Source of the DNA: Eubacterium callanderi | Lineage (GTDB): Bacteria > Bacillota > Clostridia > Eubacteriales > Eubacteriaceae | Direction: 5' to 3' | NCBI RefSeq assembly: GCF_900142645.1 | Contig: NZ_FRBP01000004.1 | Location: 280,590-344,589, forward strand | Length of the DNA stretch: 64,000 nt | The notes under the pieces: generated by a model | Databases searched by the model: none | What the model was told of the DNA's origin: nothing | What the model saw: the letters and a program-made list of their open reading frames with translations, nothing else | Made by a program: the position numbers and the translations under genes | Shown here: positions 25,842-35,153 of the stretch, piece after piece | Layout of the letters: the number at the start of each line of letters is the position of its first letter | Position numbering within the stretch: position 1 is the first letter of the stretch

Positions 25842-26794
25842 AGATTGGTATTTTAACGAGTGGTGGTGACGCACCAGGAATGAACGCGGCGATCCGGGCA
25901 GTTGTCCGGACAGCCATTTATCATAAAATTGATGTTTACGGCATCAATCGCGGTTATGCAGGACTGCTGGATAAAGATATCAGCCCATTAAACGTCTATT
26001 CAGTCGCAGATATTCTGCAAAAGGGTGGTACCATTTTAAGAACCTCCAGAAGTGAGTTTTTCCCGACAGAGGCAGGACAGAAACGCGCAGCAGAGGTTCT
26101 GAGAGAGTATGGCATTGAGCATCTGATTATCATCGGCGGGGACGGGAGCCTGAGCGGCGCGCTGGCACTGAAAAAGCTGGGTGTGAGCGTTGTGGGAATT
26201 CCCGGCACCATCGACAATGACTTTGGCGCCAGTGATTTTACCATCGGCTTTGACACCGCTGTGACCACAGCCATTGAAGCCATTGGAAAAATCCGCGACA
26301 CCACCTTTTCCCACAACCGGATCAATGTGGTGCAGGTCATGGGACGTACCTGCGGGGATATTGCCCTGTATGCGGGCTTCTCAGTCGGCGCGGAGGCATT
26401 GATCATCCCTGAAATTGAAACGAACCTTGAAGGAATCTGTGACCGGCTGCTGGCAGGCAAGGATCGTGGGAAGCTCCACAGCATTGTCATGCTGGCTGAA
26501 GGCTGCGGAAGCTACCGTGATTACTGTAAAAAAATCGAGGAATTGACACAGGTTACAACTAAAGGCACCAATTTAGGGTATATCCAAAGAGGTGGATCAC
26601 CATCTCATTTTGACCGTAATCTTGCGAGCTTTATGGGATATAAAGCAGTAGAAGCCATCGTTAACGATAATACCGGAAATGTTGTGGTGCAGCGCAAGGG
26701 CGAGTACATTATGGTTCCCCTTGAGGAGGCGCTGGAAACACCAAAAGCTTTCCGTAAAGATATGTATAAAATTGCGAAGATTCTGTCCATTTAA
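25838..26794 (+). CDS. pfkA: ATP-dependent 6-phosphofructokinase
   Basis: Phosphorylates fructose-6-phosphate in glycolysis. At 318 residues it has bacterial PfkA length. Seen are the ATP-binding TSGGDAPGMNAAIR, IGGDGSLSGA, the catalytic GIPGTIDND, VMGRTCGDIAL and GYIQRGGSPSHFDR. ATP preference is suggested by the GGDG motif. It is translationally coupled to dnaE (ATGA overlap) and followed by pyk, an arrangement seen in other Firmicutes. Confidence 0.97.
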   Translation: MKIGILTSGGDAPGMNAAIRAVVRTAIYHKIDVYGINRGYAGLLDKDISPLNVYSVADILQKGGTILRTSRSEFFPTEAGQKRAAEVLREYGIEHLIIIGGDGSLSGALALKKLGVSVVGIPGTIDNDFGASDFTIGFDTAVTTAIEAIGKIRDTTFSHNRINVVQVMGRTCGDIALYAGFSVGAEALIIPEIETNLEGICDRLLAGKDRGKLHSIVMLAEGCGSYRDYCKKIEELTQVTTKGTNLGYIQRGGSPSHFDRNLASFMGYKAVEAIVNDNTGNVVVQRKGEYIMVPLEEALETPKAFRKDMYKIAKILSI

Positions 26795-26845
26795 CGATTC
26801 AAGAAGTTTGACATAAATAATAATATAAAGTGAGGTTATAACAGT

Positions 26846-28588
26846 ATGAAGAAAACAAAAATGGTGTGCACCCTTGGGCCTGCATCCGATTCAAAAGAGA
26901 TTTTAACCAAGATGATCCAGGGCGGGCTGAATGTAGCGCGTTTGAACTTTTCCCACGGAAGCCACGAAGAGCATGCGGGAAGAATCCAGAGAATTAAGGA
27001 AGTACGTAAGGAGCTGAATATTCCAGTTGCGCTGATGCTGGACACTAAAGGCCCTGAAATCCGTACCGGGGATTTAAAAGAAGGAAAGGTTACCCTTGAA
27101 ACCGGTAAAAAGATTGTGCTGACCTCAGAACAGATCGAGGGAGATGCAGACCGCGTCAGTGTCAGCTATGAAGGGCTGCCTGATGACCTGTCTGTAGGAA
27201 ACAAAATTTTGATTGACGACGGACTGATCGAACTGAATGTTGACCGTATTGACGGAACAGAAATTTATTGCAGCATCGACAATGGCGGCGTACTGGGCTC
27301 TAAAAAGAGCGTCAATATTCCAAATGTCGAAATCAATCTCCCAGGTCTGACTCCAAAGGATGAAAGTGATTTAATCTTTGGGATCAAGCAGAAAGTCGAT
27401 TTTGTGGCAGCGTCCTTTGTGCGCAAGCCACAGGATGTTATCGCGATCCGTAAGGTTCTCGAAAATAACGGCGGTGGAAATATCCAGATTATTTCTAAAA
27501 TTGAAAACCGCGAAGGCGTTGAAAAAATTGACCGCATCTTAGCTGTTTCGGATGGTATTATGGTGGCCAGAGGGGATCTTGGTGTCGAAATCCCGGCCGA
27601 GGAAGTGCCACTGGTACAGAAAAGCATTATTAAAAAATGTAATCTTCTGGGTAAGCCGGTTATCACAGCCACACAGATGCTGGATTCCATGATCCGCAAC
27701 CCGAGACCAACAAGAGCCGAAGTCGGAGATGTTGCCAACGCAGTGTTTGATGGTACAGATGCAGTAATGCTTTCCGGTGAAACCGCAGCGGGCGCTTATC
27801 CGGTACAGGCTGTTGAAACCATGGCAAATATTGTGGAAAAAACTGAACGCTCTGAAGAATACATCAATCGTCAAAAACCAGAACACGGTGAACTGACCAT
27901 AACCAATGCGGTAAGTGAAGCAGCTGTTCAGATTGCGGCGAACCTGGACGCAACAGCTATTATTGCGGCGACTTCTTCTGGACATACACCGCGTATGCTG
28001 TCTAAATACCGCCCAGAATGCACTATTTTAGCCGTCAGTGATAAAGTATCCACTGTCCGCCGTTTAACCCTTTCCTGGGGCGTTTACTGCATGTATATGA
28101 CAGAGCTCAGAGATACAGATTCCATGGTGCACGATTCTGTACAGGCAGCTGTAGAGCTGGGCGTTGTCAAGATTGGTGATCTGGCTGTTGTAGCTGCTGG
28201 TGTGCCGCTTGGTGTACAGGGCAACACCAATATGATAAAAGTCCATACTGTGGGCAATGCAATTATGAGTGGCATTGGTATCGGCGATAAGCCTGTAACA
28301 GGCTATGCAAAATTGATTAATGAAGATAACGCTTCCGAATTCAAGGAAGGGGATATTCTGGTTGTCAAATCCTTATCACCGGATATTTCATGGATTCTGG
28401 ATAAGGCAGCGGCCATTATTACCGAAGAAGGCGGCCTGAGTTCTGAAGGCGCCATCGCCGGATTACACTATAATATCCCGGTAATCGTCGGTGTCGAAAA
28501 AGCCCTTGAAATCATTGGACATGGTAAGCTGATCTCTGTTGATCCAAAGCGTGGGATGGTTTATCAGGGTAAGGTTCGCATGGTTTAA
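26846..28588 (+). CDS. pyk: Pyruvate kinase with C-terminal PEP-utiliser-like domain
   Basis: Converts PEP and ADP to pyruvate and ATP. The core (about 1-470) has NFSHGSHEEH, MLDTKGPEIRTG, ISKIENREGV, MVARGDLGVE, and ATQMLDSMIRNPRPTRAEV. The last 80 residues form the extra domain found in Bacillus-type enzymes. In that domain the motif corresponding to GGLTSHAA of related proteins reads GGLSSEGA, so the histidine is replaced by glutamate. Length 580 is normal for this form. Confidence 0.96.
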   Translation: MKKTKMVCTLGPASDSKEILTKMIQGGLNVARLNFSHGSHEEHAGRIQRIKEVRKELNIPVALMLDTKGPEIRTGDLKEGKVTLETGKKIVLTSEQIEGDADRVSVSYEGLPDDLSVGNKILIDDGLIELNVDRIDGTEIYCSIDNGGVLGSKKSVNIPNVEINLPGLTPKDESDLIFGIKQKVDFVAASFVRKPQDVIAIRKVLENNGGGNIQIISKIENREGVEKIDRILAVSDGIMVARGDLGVEIPAEEVPLVQKSIIKKCNLLGKPVITATQMLDSMIRNPRPTRAEVGDVANAVFDGTDAVMLSGETAAGAYPVQAVETMANIVEKTERSEEYINRQKPEHGELTITNAVSEAAVQIAANLDATAIIAATSSGHTPRMLSKYRPECTILAVSDKVSTVRRLTLSWGVYCMYMTELRDTDSMVHDSVQAAVELGVVKIGDLAVVAAGVPLGVQGNTNMIKVHTVGNAIMSGIGIGDKPVTGYAKLINEDNASEFKEGDILVVKSLSPDISWILDKAAAIITEEGGLSSEGAIAGLHYNIPVIVGVEKALEIIGHGKLISVDPKRGMVYQGKVRMV

Positions 28589-28603
28589 GTTGAAAAGTGA
28601 AAT

Positions 28604-28636
28604 AAAAAAGAGCGTGCATTTTGCAGGCTCTTTTTT
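28604..28636. terminator. Bidirectional terminator after pyk
   Basis: AAAAAAGAGC (28604-28613) and GCTCTTTTTT (28627-28636), with an inner TGC/GCA pairing. It lies between pyk and the convergent transporter gene. Confidence 0.9.
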
Positions 28637-28648
28637 AATGGATCAAAT

Positions 28649-29911
28649 TTAAGAATCGGTTTCGGTTTCTTCCAGCCGGACAATCTTGATTTCAAGAACA
28701 CACTTCAGGCTGGCTTTTGTGATGGTAACAGCGAGATTTTCATAGGTGAAGGTATCGCCGACCTTTGGTATATGGCCAAGCAAGTCAACGACCCAGCCGT
28801 TTACCGTATTAGAGTCAAGATCCTTATTTTGAAACTGAATATTGAAATATTCAAACATATCAATAAGATTGGCATGGCAGGAAACCAGGGTGGTATGCTC
28901 ATCCAGTGGTTTGAAAACCTCCACAATCTGGTCGTGTTCATCCCAGATGTCGCCCACAAGCTCTTCCAGGATATCTTCAAGGGTGACAAGCCCAAAGGTG
29001 CCGCCGAACTCATCCGCGACAATGGCCATATGGGTTTTGGATTTTTGAAGCAGGCGCAGCAGGGTTGAGATTTTCATGTTTTCGCTGGCATATACCACAT
29101 CGGCCACAATTCCCTGAATGGAAGTGATACCGTGGTTGATCAGTGAATGGAAATCCTTCTCGTGGATCATACCGACAATATTATCAATACTTTTAATATA
29201 GACCGGGAGTCTGGAGTAACCGGTGGTTGAAAAAAGCTGTTCTATTTCATCCAGAGGTGTTTCGAGGTCAATGGCAGTGATATCGACTCTGGGAATGGCA
29301 ATATCCCCGGCGCTGAGGTCATCAAATTCAATGGCGGAACGGATCAGCTCGCTCTCATGTTCGTCCAAAACCCCTTCGTTTTGAGCTTCATCCACAATGG
29401 TTTTTAATTCCTCATCGGTAATGCTGGGGCCGTCAGAAGATTTGAAAAATTTTGACAGCAGTCTTTTCCATTGGGAAAAGACAAAGGTCAGGGGCGTCAG
29501 AAGATAAATAAAAAAATTTAAAATCGGCGCTGAAAAAATAGAAAACTTTTCAGGGCTCTCCTTAGCCATACTCTTGGGGGAAATTTCTCCAAAAATCAAG
29601 ACAAGAATGGTCATGACCACAGTGGAGATGGTGACGCCCAGATCACCAAAATGTCTGGTGAAAAGAACAGTTGCCAGCGAAGCTGAGGTAATGTTCACAA
29701 TATTGTTGCCAATGAGAATGGTTGAGAGCATTTTGTCGTAGTCTTTGCTGATATTCAGTACCAGAGCTGCTTTCTTATTGCCTTCAGCTGCCATGTTTTT
29801 CATGCGGATTTTGTTAAAAGTCGAAAAGGCTGTTTCGGTGGCCGAAAAATAGGCCGACATTAAAATAAGCAGTGCGAGCACAAACATCATTATTAGACTG
29901 CTACTGTCCAT
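28649..29911 (-). CDS. CNNM/CorC-family transporter (DUF21, CBS pair, CorC_HlyC domain)
   Basis: A 420-residue membrane protein. The N-terminal DUF21 domain (about 1-190) has three to four membrane segments. A CBS-domain pair follows (about 205-325, with IPRVDITAIDLETPLDE and MIHEKDFH), then a C-terminal CorC_HlyC domain with VADEFGGTFGLVTLEDILEE. This family exports magnesium or other divalent ions, or senses them; older annotation as hemolysin is misleading. AGGAGG precedes the ATG. Monocistronic. Confidence 0.92.
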   Translation of the reverse strand: MDSSSLIMMFVLALLILMSAYFSATETAFSTFNKIRMKNMAAEGNKKAALVLNISKDYDKMLSTILIGNNIVNITSASLATVLFTRHFGDLGVTISTVVMTILVLIFGEISPKSMAKESPEKFSIFSAPILNFFIYLLTPLTFVFSQWKRLLSKFFKSSDGPSITDEELKTIVDEAQNEGVLDEHESELIRSAIEFDDLSAGDIAIPRVDITAIDLETPLDEIEQLFSTTGYSRLPVYIKSIDNIVGMIHEKDFHSLINHGITSIQGIVADVVYASENMKISTLLRLLQKSKTHMAIVADEFGGTFGLVTLEDILEELVGDIWDEHDQIVEVFKPLDEHTTLVSCHANLIDMFEYFNIQFQNKDLDSNTVNGWVVDLLGHIPKVGDTFTYENLAVTITKASLKCVLEIKIVRLEETETDS

Positions 29912-30004
29912 AAAATAAATTTTCCTCCTGAAATGTATTCGTTATTATATCCTATTATAGCATAGTCAGCCGTTCTTTTGTTAAAAACGTGCACAGATAT
30001 TTAT

Positions 30005-30041
30005 AAAGAAAATGCCCGGGTACCTTGCTGATATCCGGGCG
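30005..30041 (-). terminator. Terminator of the two-component/lipoprotein operon
   Basis: GCCCGG (30035-30040 on the minus strand) pairs with CCGGGC (30014-30019), followed on the minus strand by ATTTTCTTTAT. Confidence 0.7.
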
Positions 30042-30047
30042 TTAGGA

Positions 30048-31196
30048 TTAGTTGATGTTATAGTCGATTTTGTAAATCTGTGAAATGGGCTGTCCCTTGG
30101 TGTCGCTGGTGGCTGTTTCTCTTTTTTTCTCAATAGAGAAATAGATTGTGGACTTATAGGGGTGTGCAATAATTGCCGAGGTCAGGGTGAGCGGGGCGGA
30201 TATCTGCAGCTTGTTTTTTCCGTTTGCATCCATGATCCAGATGGACTGGGAAGTCTTGGTATTGATGCTGGAAAACTGTGTGTACAGAATTTTCTCCCCG
30301 TTGGGCGTATACGCTGCCGAAGTGAAATTCCCCTCACTGACAACGGAGGGCTGAGCGCCTTTGCTGATGCTGTAGCTCATGATCCGGTTGGAGTCGCCAT
30401 AGTTCTGCGTATAGATAATGCTGCCATTCTGGCGGTTAATATCAAAATTTATAACATTTTCATCAATCAGAGTGGAGCTGAGCTCATCACTTCCGTCTTT
30501 TATCTCAGACAGATACAGGTTTGTTTTTTGATCATCGGTCGGGTCTGTGCCGGTGAAGATCACCGCATTATTTTTAGGATAATACTGGATATCATGGACG
30601 GGAATGCTGCGGACCGTGTGGTAAATGCGGCGGTCACCCTCTGAGGTTGCCATGACGATCTGATTATTGGAGTTGCTGTAAATAACGCTGCTGTCATCCA
30701 CAATACAGATATTCGAGTTGACATTTTCCTCAGGTGAGGAAATCGTCTTTGTAACACTTTTGTCAATGGAGGTCCAGATAAGCTGGTTAGAGGATTTTTC
30801 ATTTTCTGTGTCCAGCCCCTTTTCCACATAGAAGACGCCTTTGGCGTATTCATCAAATTTGGCGGAAAGCTGGTGCTTTTCAGAATTGACAAAACTGGTC
30901 AGCTGGTTCTCGTTCTCACTCACCTTAAGCAAATTGATGTTATAGGTGATGGGCGGCGCCTCGGTTGTATTGAGTAACAGGAGGGTGCTCCCGTCGTAGG
31001 AAATATCCTGAACCGTTCCTGTTCCGATGTTTTCAAAGGAAAGAATCTCCATTTTACTCTGGGGGTTTTTTTGCTGAAGCAGTGTGTTGTTGAGGGCCAG
31101 CGGTTTATCCTGAGGTACCAGGAAGCTTCTGCAGCCACCGAGGAAAAAGGGAAGCGTGAGAAATAAAAGCAGCGCGATCCATTTATTCTTTTTCAT
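30048..31196 (-). CDS. Lipoprotein with TolB/WD40-like beta-propeller
   Basis: A 382-residue exported lipoprotein with signal peptide and lipobox LGGC near residue 20. Repeated short beta-blades follow, with motifs such as YDGSTLLLLN, AVIFTGTDPTDDQ, GSIIYTQNYGDSN and GEKILYTQFSS, typical of TolB/WD40-like propellers. ATG 31196 is preferred: GGAGGTG lies five bases upstream, and an upstream in-frame start would lie deeper inside the kinase gene. It overlaps the kinase gene by 14 bases, so it is co-expressed with the two-component system and may act as its outer sensor or accessory protein. Confidence 0.88.
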   Translation of the reverse strand: MKKNKWIALLLFLTLPFFLGGCRSFLVPQDKPLALNNTLLQQKNPQSKMEILSFENIGTGTVQDISYDGSTLLLLNTTEAPPITYNINLLKVSENENQLTSFVNSEKHQLSAKFDEYAKGVFYVEKGLDTENEKSSNQLIWTSIDKSVTKTISSPEENVNSNICIVDDSSVIYSNSNNQIVMATSEGDRRIYHTVRSIPVHDIQYYPKNNAVIFTGTDPTDDQKTNLYLSEIKDGSDELSSTLIDENVINFDINRQNGSIIYTQNYGDSNRIMSYSISKGAQPSVVSEGNFTSAAYTPNGEKILYTQFSSINTKTSQSIWIMDANGKNKLQISAPLTLTSAIIAHPYKSTIYFSIEKKRETATSDTKGQPISQIYKIDYNIN

Positions 31197-32985
31197 TTTT
31201 TTCACCTCCGGCGAGCGCTTTTTCAATGACAGGCAAGGTTACAATCACGTTGGTACCTTCGCCGACCTGGCTGTCAACACGGATGGTACCATTGTGTTTC
31301 TCTACGATCTGTTTTACAAGGTAGAGACCAAGTCCGGCTCCACCCTCGCCCTCACTCCGGGCGCGGTCCTCATCGACACGGTAGAAGGCATTGAAAATGC
31401 GGTCCTTTTCCACGTCGGAGATACCAACACCGTAATCGCGGATTGAGACAACAATATTGCCGTCTTCGCGCGTAGAGACCACGTCGATAATATCCCCTTT
31501 GTCGGAGTATTTGATGGCGTTGTGTAAGACATTGATGAAGAGCTGTTGGAGCCGATCATAGTCGCCGAGTATTTCCGGCAGGTTTTCATCCGATTTATAA
31601 TTGATCTCAATATCATTTTGACTGGATTTAATCTGCATTTGGTCAACCACATCGATGAGCAGGGCATGCAGGTCCAGGTTTGCTTTCTTAACATCAAATT
31701 CGATTTTATCGAATTGGTTCACATTCAGCAGATCATCCACAAGACGCAGCAGTCGATGGCCCTCGCGGTTGATGGTCGATAGTGAACGGTTTAGAATTTC
31801 AGGGTCCACAACCTGTCTCCGGGTGAGCATATCCGTATAGCCGATAATGGTTGTCAGCGGCGTCCGCAGCTCATGGGAAACAGAGCTGATAAATTTTTTC
31901 TGTTCGTTCTGAAACTGCTTGGTGGCGGTGACATTACGGATAATGATCATGTAGTTTTCTTCATAGCCGGCCTCCCGGATAGGGCTGCCGATAATGAGCA
32001 GGTTACGGCCGTTACAGTCAATTTCCTCTGATATGTGGTCCTTGCCGTTTTTAAGGTCATCAAACATATCCCGAAGGAAGGACTGGTACTGGAAGTCGTA
32101 GATTGTTTTGGGGTTGGATATGTTAAAGTAGGTTTTGATATAGGAATTGGACGTGATGATGTTGCCCTTTTTATCAATGGCCAGCAGCCCATCGTCGAGT
32201 GAAGCCAGAACACTGGCGAGGCGTTTACGCTCAGATTCCAGCTGAAGGATCACATTGTTGACATTCTGGGACATTTTGTTAAAAACCTGGGTAAGATCCC
32301 CAATCTCATCATCCCGGCTGTAGTGAACCATGACATTGTAGTTACCCTTGTTAATTTCGCTTGAGATGCGGGTCAGGTCCTTGATGGGCTGGACAAAATG
32401 CTTCGAAAAGGATAAGGTGACCACAACCAGAATAGTCAGGCCGAGAATCCCGCCGATGACAAACAAAAGCGTGCACAGACTGAGGAAGGAGTCCATATTG
32501 TCCAGTGAATAAATAAAACCGACGTAGCCAAGAAAATTATTGTCGATCTCAATTGGCGACACATAATAAAGAACACTGGCGTTGTCGATATTTTTTAAGG
32601 TCATAACCGGGCTGTCCTTTTGACGGGAAAGCTCAATCTCATTACTCAGGAATTGATTATCGGGGATTGAGACAGAGTCCGCGATGGCGCTGCCGGCAGC
32701 GTCGAAAAGAATAACACGGCTGTTTTCGAGCTGGGCAATACTTTTGCTGAAGGCCAGGCTGTTGTCAATATAGCGGGTCTCATTGGCCGCCTCGGAGGAA
32801 CTGGCCTTTAGCTCCTGTCCGATGTAGAGCACGGCGTCCTGACTCATCACCCCGAGCTTATCCTTAGCCTGGTTGATATAGTAGTAGGTAACCCCCTGGA
32901 TCACGCAGAAAATAACAATGATAAAGGTAGCGATAAAAAGGGCGATGTTGTAAACAATCATTCGCCCCCGGTAAGTCATTTGCAT
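31183..32985 (-). CDS. WalK/PhoR-type sensor histidine kinase
   Basis: A 600-residue membrane kinase: membrane segment (about 10-33), extracellular sensor region (about 34-170), second membrane segment (about 178-200), HAMP (about 200-250), PAS (about 260-360), dimerisation/phosphoacceptor domain with VSHELRTPLTT, and ATPase domain with N-box NVLHNAIKYS, RDYGVGI and GAGLGLYLVKQIVEKH. The gene starts on the last base of the regulator gene. The signal is unknown; the architecture matches wall-stress or phosphate kinases of Firmicutes. Confidence 0.94.
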   Translation of the reverse strand: MQMTYRGRMIVYNIALFIATFIIVIFCVIQGVTYYYINQAKDKLGVMSQDAVLYIGQELKASSSEAANETRYIDNSLAFSKSIAQLENSRVILFDAAGSAIADSVSIPDNQFLSNEIELSRQKDSPVMTLKNIDNASVLYYVSPIEIDNNFLGYVGFIYSLDNMDSFLSLCTLLFVIGGILGLTILVVVTLSFSKHFVQPIKDLTRISSEINKGNYNVMVHYSRDDEIGDLTQVFNKMSQNVNNVILQLESERKRLASVLASLDDGLLAIDKKGNIITSNSYIKTYFNISNPKTIYDFQYQSFLRDMFDDLKNGKDHISEEIDCNGRNLLIIGSPIREAGYEENYMIIIRNVTATKQFQNEQKKFISSVSHELRTPLTTIIGYTDMLTRRQVVDPEILNRSLSTINREGHRLLRLVDDLLNVNQFDKIEFDVKKANLDLHALLIDVVDQMQIKSSQNDIEINYKSDENLPEILGDYDRLQQLFINVLHNAIKYSDKGDIIDVVSTREDGNIVVSIRDYGVGISDVEKDRIFNAFYRVDEDRARSEGEGGAGLGLYLVKQIVEKHNGTIRVDSQVGEGTNVIVTLPVIEKALAGGEKNEKE

Positions 32986-33671
32986 TAGATTTTCCTCATT
33001 TTATATCCGATCCCAAAAACGGTTTGGATAAATTTATTGGGCTGCGTATCAATCTTGCGGCGGATACGCTGGACGTGCATGTCGACGGTCCGGGTATCGC
33101 CGTAATAATCGTAGCCCCAGATTTTTTCAAGCAGGGTATCCCGTGGAAAGACCTGCTCGAGATTGGAGGCCAGCAGATACAAAAGGTCGAATTCCTTTGG
33201 CGTTAGGTGTACTTCCTTGCCGTCAAGCAAAACGGTCCGTTCATCCGGCATGATGCTGAGAGGTCCATTCTTGATAACGGCATCGGTCTTTTTGGCGGCT
33301 GGGGCCTTGGTAGCGCGGCGGAGATGGGCCTTGATACGCGCCAGCAGCTCGCGGTTGTCAAAGGGCTTGGTCAGGTAATCATCAGCGCCCAGCTCAAGGC
33401 CGAGAACCTTGTCGATAATATCGGTTTTAGCAGTTAAAAGAATGATGGGAACATCCATCATCGGCGTCAGGGTTTTGCAGACATCGTAGCCATTGACCTT
33501 GGGCAGCATGATGTCCAGGACAATGAGGTCCGGCTCAAAGCTCTGGGCCTTTTCGATGGCCTCCTGGCCATCATAGGCGGTCTCTACCTGATAGCCCTCA
33601 AAGTCTAACTCCATTTTGATTAAATCTACGATGGCGGCTTCGTCATCGACAACTAAAATTTTTTCGTTCAT
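32985..33671 (-). CDS. OmpR/PhoB-family response regulator
   Basis: A 228-residue regulator with a receiver domain (acidic pair DDEA, phosphoacceptor aspartate in DLIVLDIMLPKVNG, conserved LLTAKTD and YLTKPFDNREL) and a C-terminal winged-helix DNA-binding domain (LTPKEFDLLYLLASN, RTVDMHVQRIRRKI). Paired with the kinase immediately downstream. It is close in style to WalR/PhoP of Firmicutes, but the neighbours here (no YycH/YycI) do not allow a specific name. Confidence 0.95.
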   Translation of the reverse strand: MNEKILVVDDEAAIVDLIKMELDFEGYQVETAYDGQEAIEKAQSFEPDLIVLDIMLPKVNGYDVCKTLTPMMDVPIILLTAKTDIIDKVLGLELGADDYLTKPFDNRELLARIKAHLRRATKAPAAKKTDAVIKNGPLSIMPDERTVLLDGKEVHLTPKEFDLLYLLASNLEQVFPRDTLLEKIWGYDYYGDTRTVDMHVQRIRRKIDTQPNKFIQTVFGIGYKMRKI

Positions 33672-33723
33672 GCTGTTCTCCTTCTATATAAATATCATGT
33701 AATATAATGTGTCGTAAAAGTGA

Positions 33724-34434
33724 TCAGAACCACAGGTGGAACTGTTCTTTGTTCTGGATGGCTTTCAGGATGCGGTCATCCAACTCTGGAATGGTCTTTC
33801 GGAGCTCTTTCATCATATCCTTCATGTCCTCACGTTTGGTATGGCCGTCGGCGGGGCAGGTGCTTTTAATGACGGGCAGCTCTTTGATCTCAGGATTATA
33901 GATAATATCCTTTTCCTTAACAAAGATTAAGGGACGGATCAGGGTGATATCTTTCCGGTCAAGATAGGTTACCGGTGAAAAGGTATTGATGCGGCCCTCA
34001 TAAAAAAGACTCAGGAAAAAGGTCTCGATGGCGTCATCGGCATGGTGGCCGAGGGCAATTTTGCGGCAGCCCCGCTCAATGGCCAGGTCGTGCAGTGCGC
34101 CGCGCTTCATTCTGGCGCAGAGTGCGCAGGGATTCTTTTCCTGCCGGGCCTCAAAAACAATGGGGCCAATCTGTGTTTTTTTGATGGTGTAGGGAATGTC
34201 CAGCTCAGCGCAGAGCTGAACCAAGGGTTCAAAGTCCATTCCGCCAAAGCCCATATCCAGGGTAATGCCCTCCAGTTCAAAGGGAACTGGTGAGAAATAT
34301 TGAAAGCGCTTCATGGCGACCAGCAGCGCAGTGCTGTCTTTACCACCAGACAGGCCTACTGCAATGCGGTCGCCCGGGCGTATCATTTCGTATTTTTCAA
34401 CTGCTCTTCGCAAAGGTCCGAGGATCTTTTTCAT
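33724..34434 (-). CDS. ttcA: TtcA-family tRNA thiolation protein
   Basis: A PP-loop ATPase of 236 residues related to TtcA, which makes 2-thiocytidine at tRNA position 32. Seen are the PP-loop AVGLSGGKDSTALL, a CxxC pair in NPCALCARMKRGAL, HHADDAIETFFLSL and a third conserved cysteine in IKSTCPADGHTKRED; in TtcA these cysteines hold an iron-sulfur cluster. ATG 34434 has AAGGAG five bases upstream. The symbol is by family; other TtcA-like substrates are possible. Confidence 0.85.
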   Translation of the reverse strand: MKKILGPLRRAVEKYEMIRPGDRIAVGLSGGKDSTALLVAMKRFQYFSPVPFELEGITLDMGFGGMDFEPLVQLCAELDIPYTIKKTQIGPIVFEARQEKNPCALCARMKRGALHDLAIERGCRKIALGHHADDAIETFFLSLFYEGRINTFSPVTYLDRKDITLIRPLIFVKEKDIIYNPEIKELPVIKSTCPADGHTKREDMKDMMKELRKTIPELDDRILKAIQNKEQFHLWF

Positions 34435-34556
34435 GATGTCTCCTTTATATAACAAACTACTGGTATTTTACCATTATACAAAGGAAAAAACAAATTTTGC
34501 ATCAGGTTTTTAGCTGAAAATAAAACTTTTGGAAAGCTTGTCAGTCGCCTTTATAG

Positions 34557-34585
34557 TTGTTTCGGATAGAAATTAATGTTATAAT
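34557..34585 (+). promoter_or_regulatory. Promoter before the small membrane protein gene
   Basis: TTGTTT (34557-34562), 17 bp, TATAAT (34580-34585). Confidence 0.65.
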
Positions 34586-34657
34586 TTTAAATTGCATATT
34601 CCGATATTGGAAATGCTTAAGTTTTGATAAAGATGATTAAAAACAAAGGAGAAACGA

Positions 34658-35149
34658 ATGTCCCAGGCGATTATTAATTTTTTTGCTTTTTTACCTGACT
34701 GGCTGGAGGTTTTCATTATTTCAGCCATCCCGATTGTTGAACTCAGAGGTGCGATTCCATGGGGAACCCTGGTGCTGCATATGCCTTATTTACAGGTTTT
34801 TCTGTTATCCTGGCTTGGAAGCATTATTCCGGCGCCTTTTATACTGCTGTTTTTACCGGCGGTCTTAAAATGGATGCGCGGTACCAAGATTTTCGGCCCT
34901 TTCGCCAACTGGCTGCATACAAGAGGGATGAAAAAGTCACAGAAAATCACACAATACAAATTTTGGGGATTGATGATTTTCGTGGCCATTCCTCTGCCGG
35001 GTACTGGCGTCTGGACAGGCTGTCTTGCCGCGTCGCTCATTGAGATGGACTTTAAGCGCGGCATGCTGTCAGTTATTCTGGGCTCAGCCATCGCAGGTGT
35101 GATTGTAACAGCATTGTGTGCCCTTGGCCTTATGGCCGTTGGGGGATGA
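34658..35149 (+). CDS. COG2426-type small multidrug-export-like membrane protein
   Basis: A 163-residue membrane protein with about four membrane segments. It carries the family motifs ISAIPIVELRGAIPWG near residue 22 and IPLPGTGVWTGCLAASL near residue 112, a two-repeat arrangement distantly like DedA proteins. Named small multi-drug export protein in databases, but the function is not established. A good ribosome site (AAAGGAGAAA) lies upstream. The next gene starts four bases after its stop. Confidence 0.85.
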   Translation: MSQAIINFFAFLPDWLEVFIISAIPIVELRGAIPWGTLVLHMPYLQVFLLSWLGSIIPAPFILLFLPAVLKWMRGTKIFGPFANWLHTRGMKKSQKITQYKFWGLMIFVAIPLPGTGVWTGCLAASLIEMDFKRGMLSVILGSAIAGVIVTALCALGLMAVGG

Positions 35150-35153
35150 TGAT

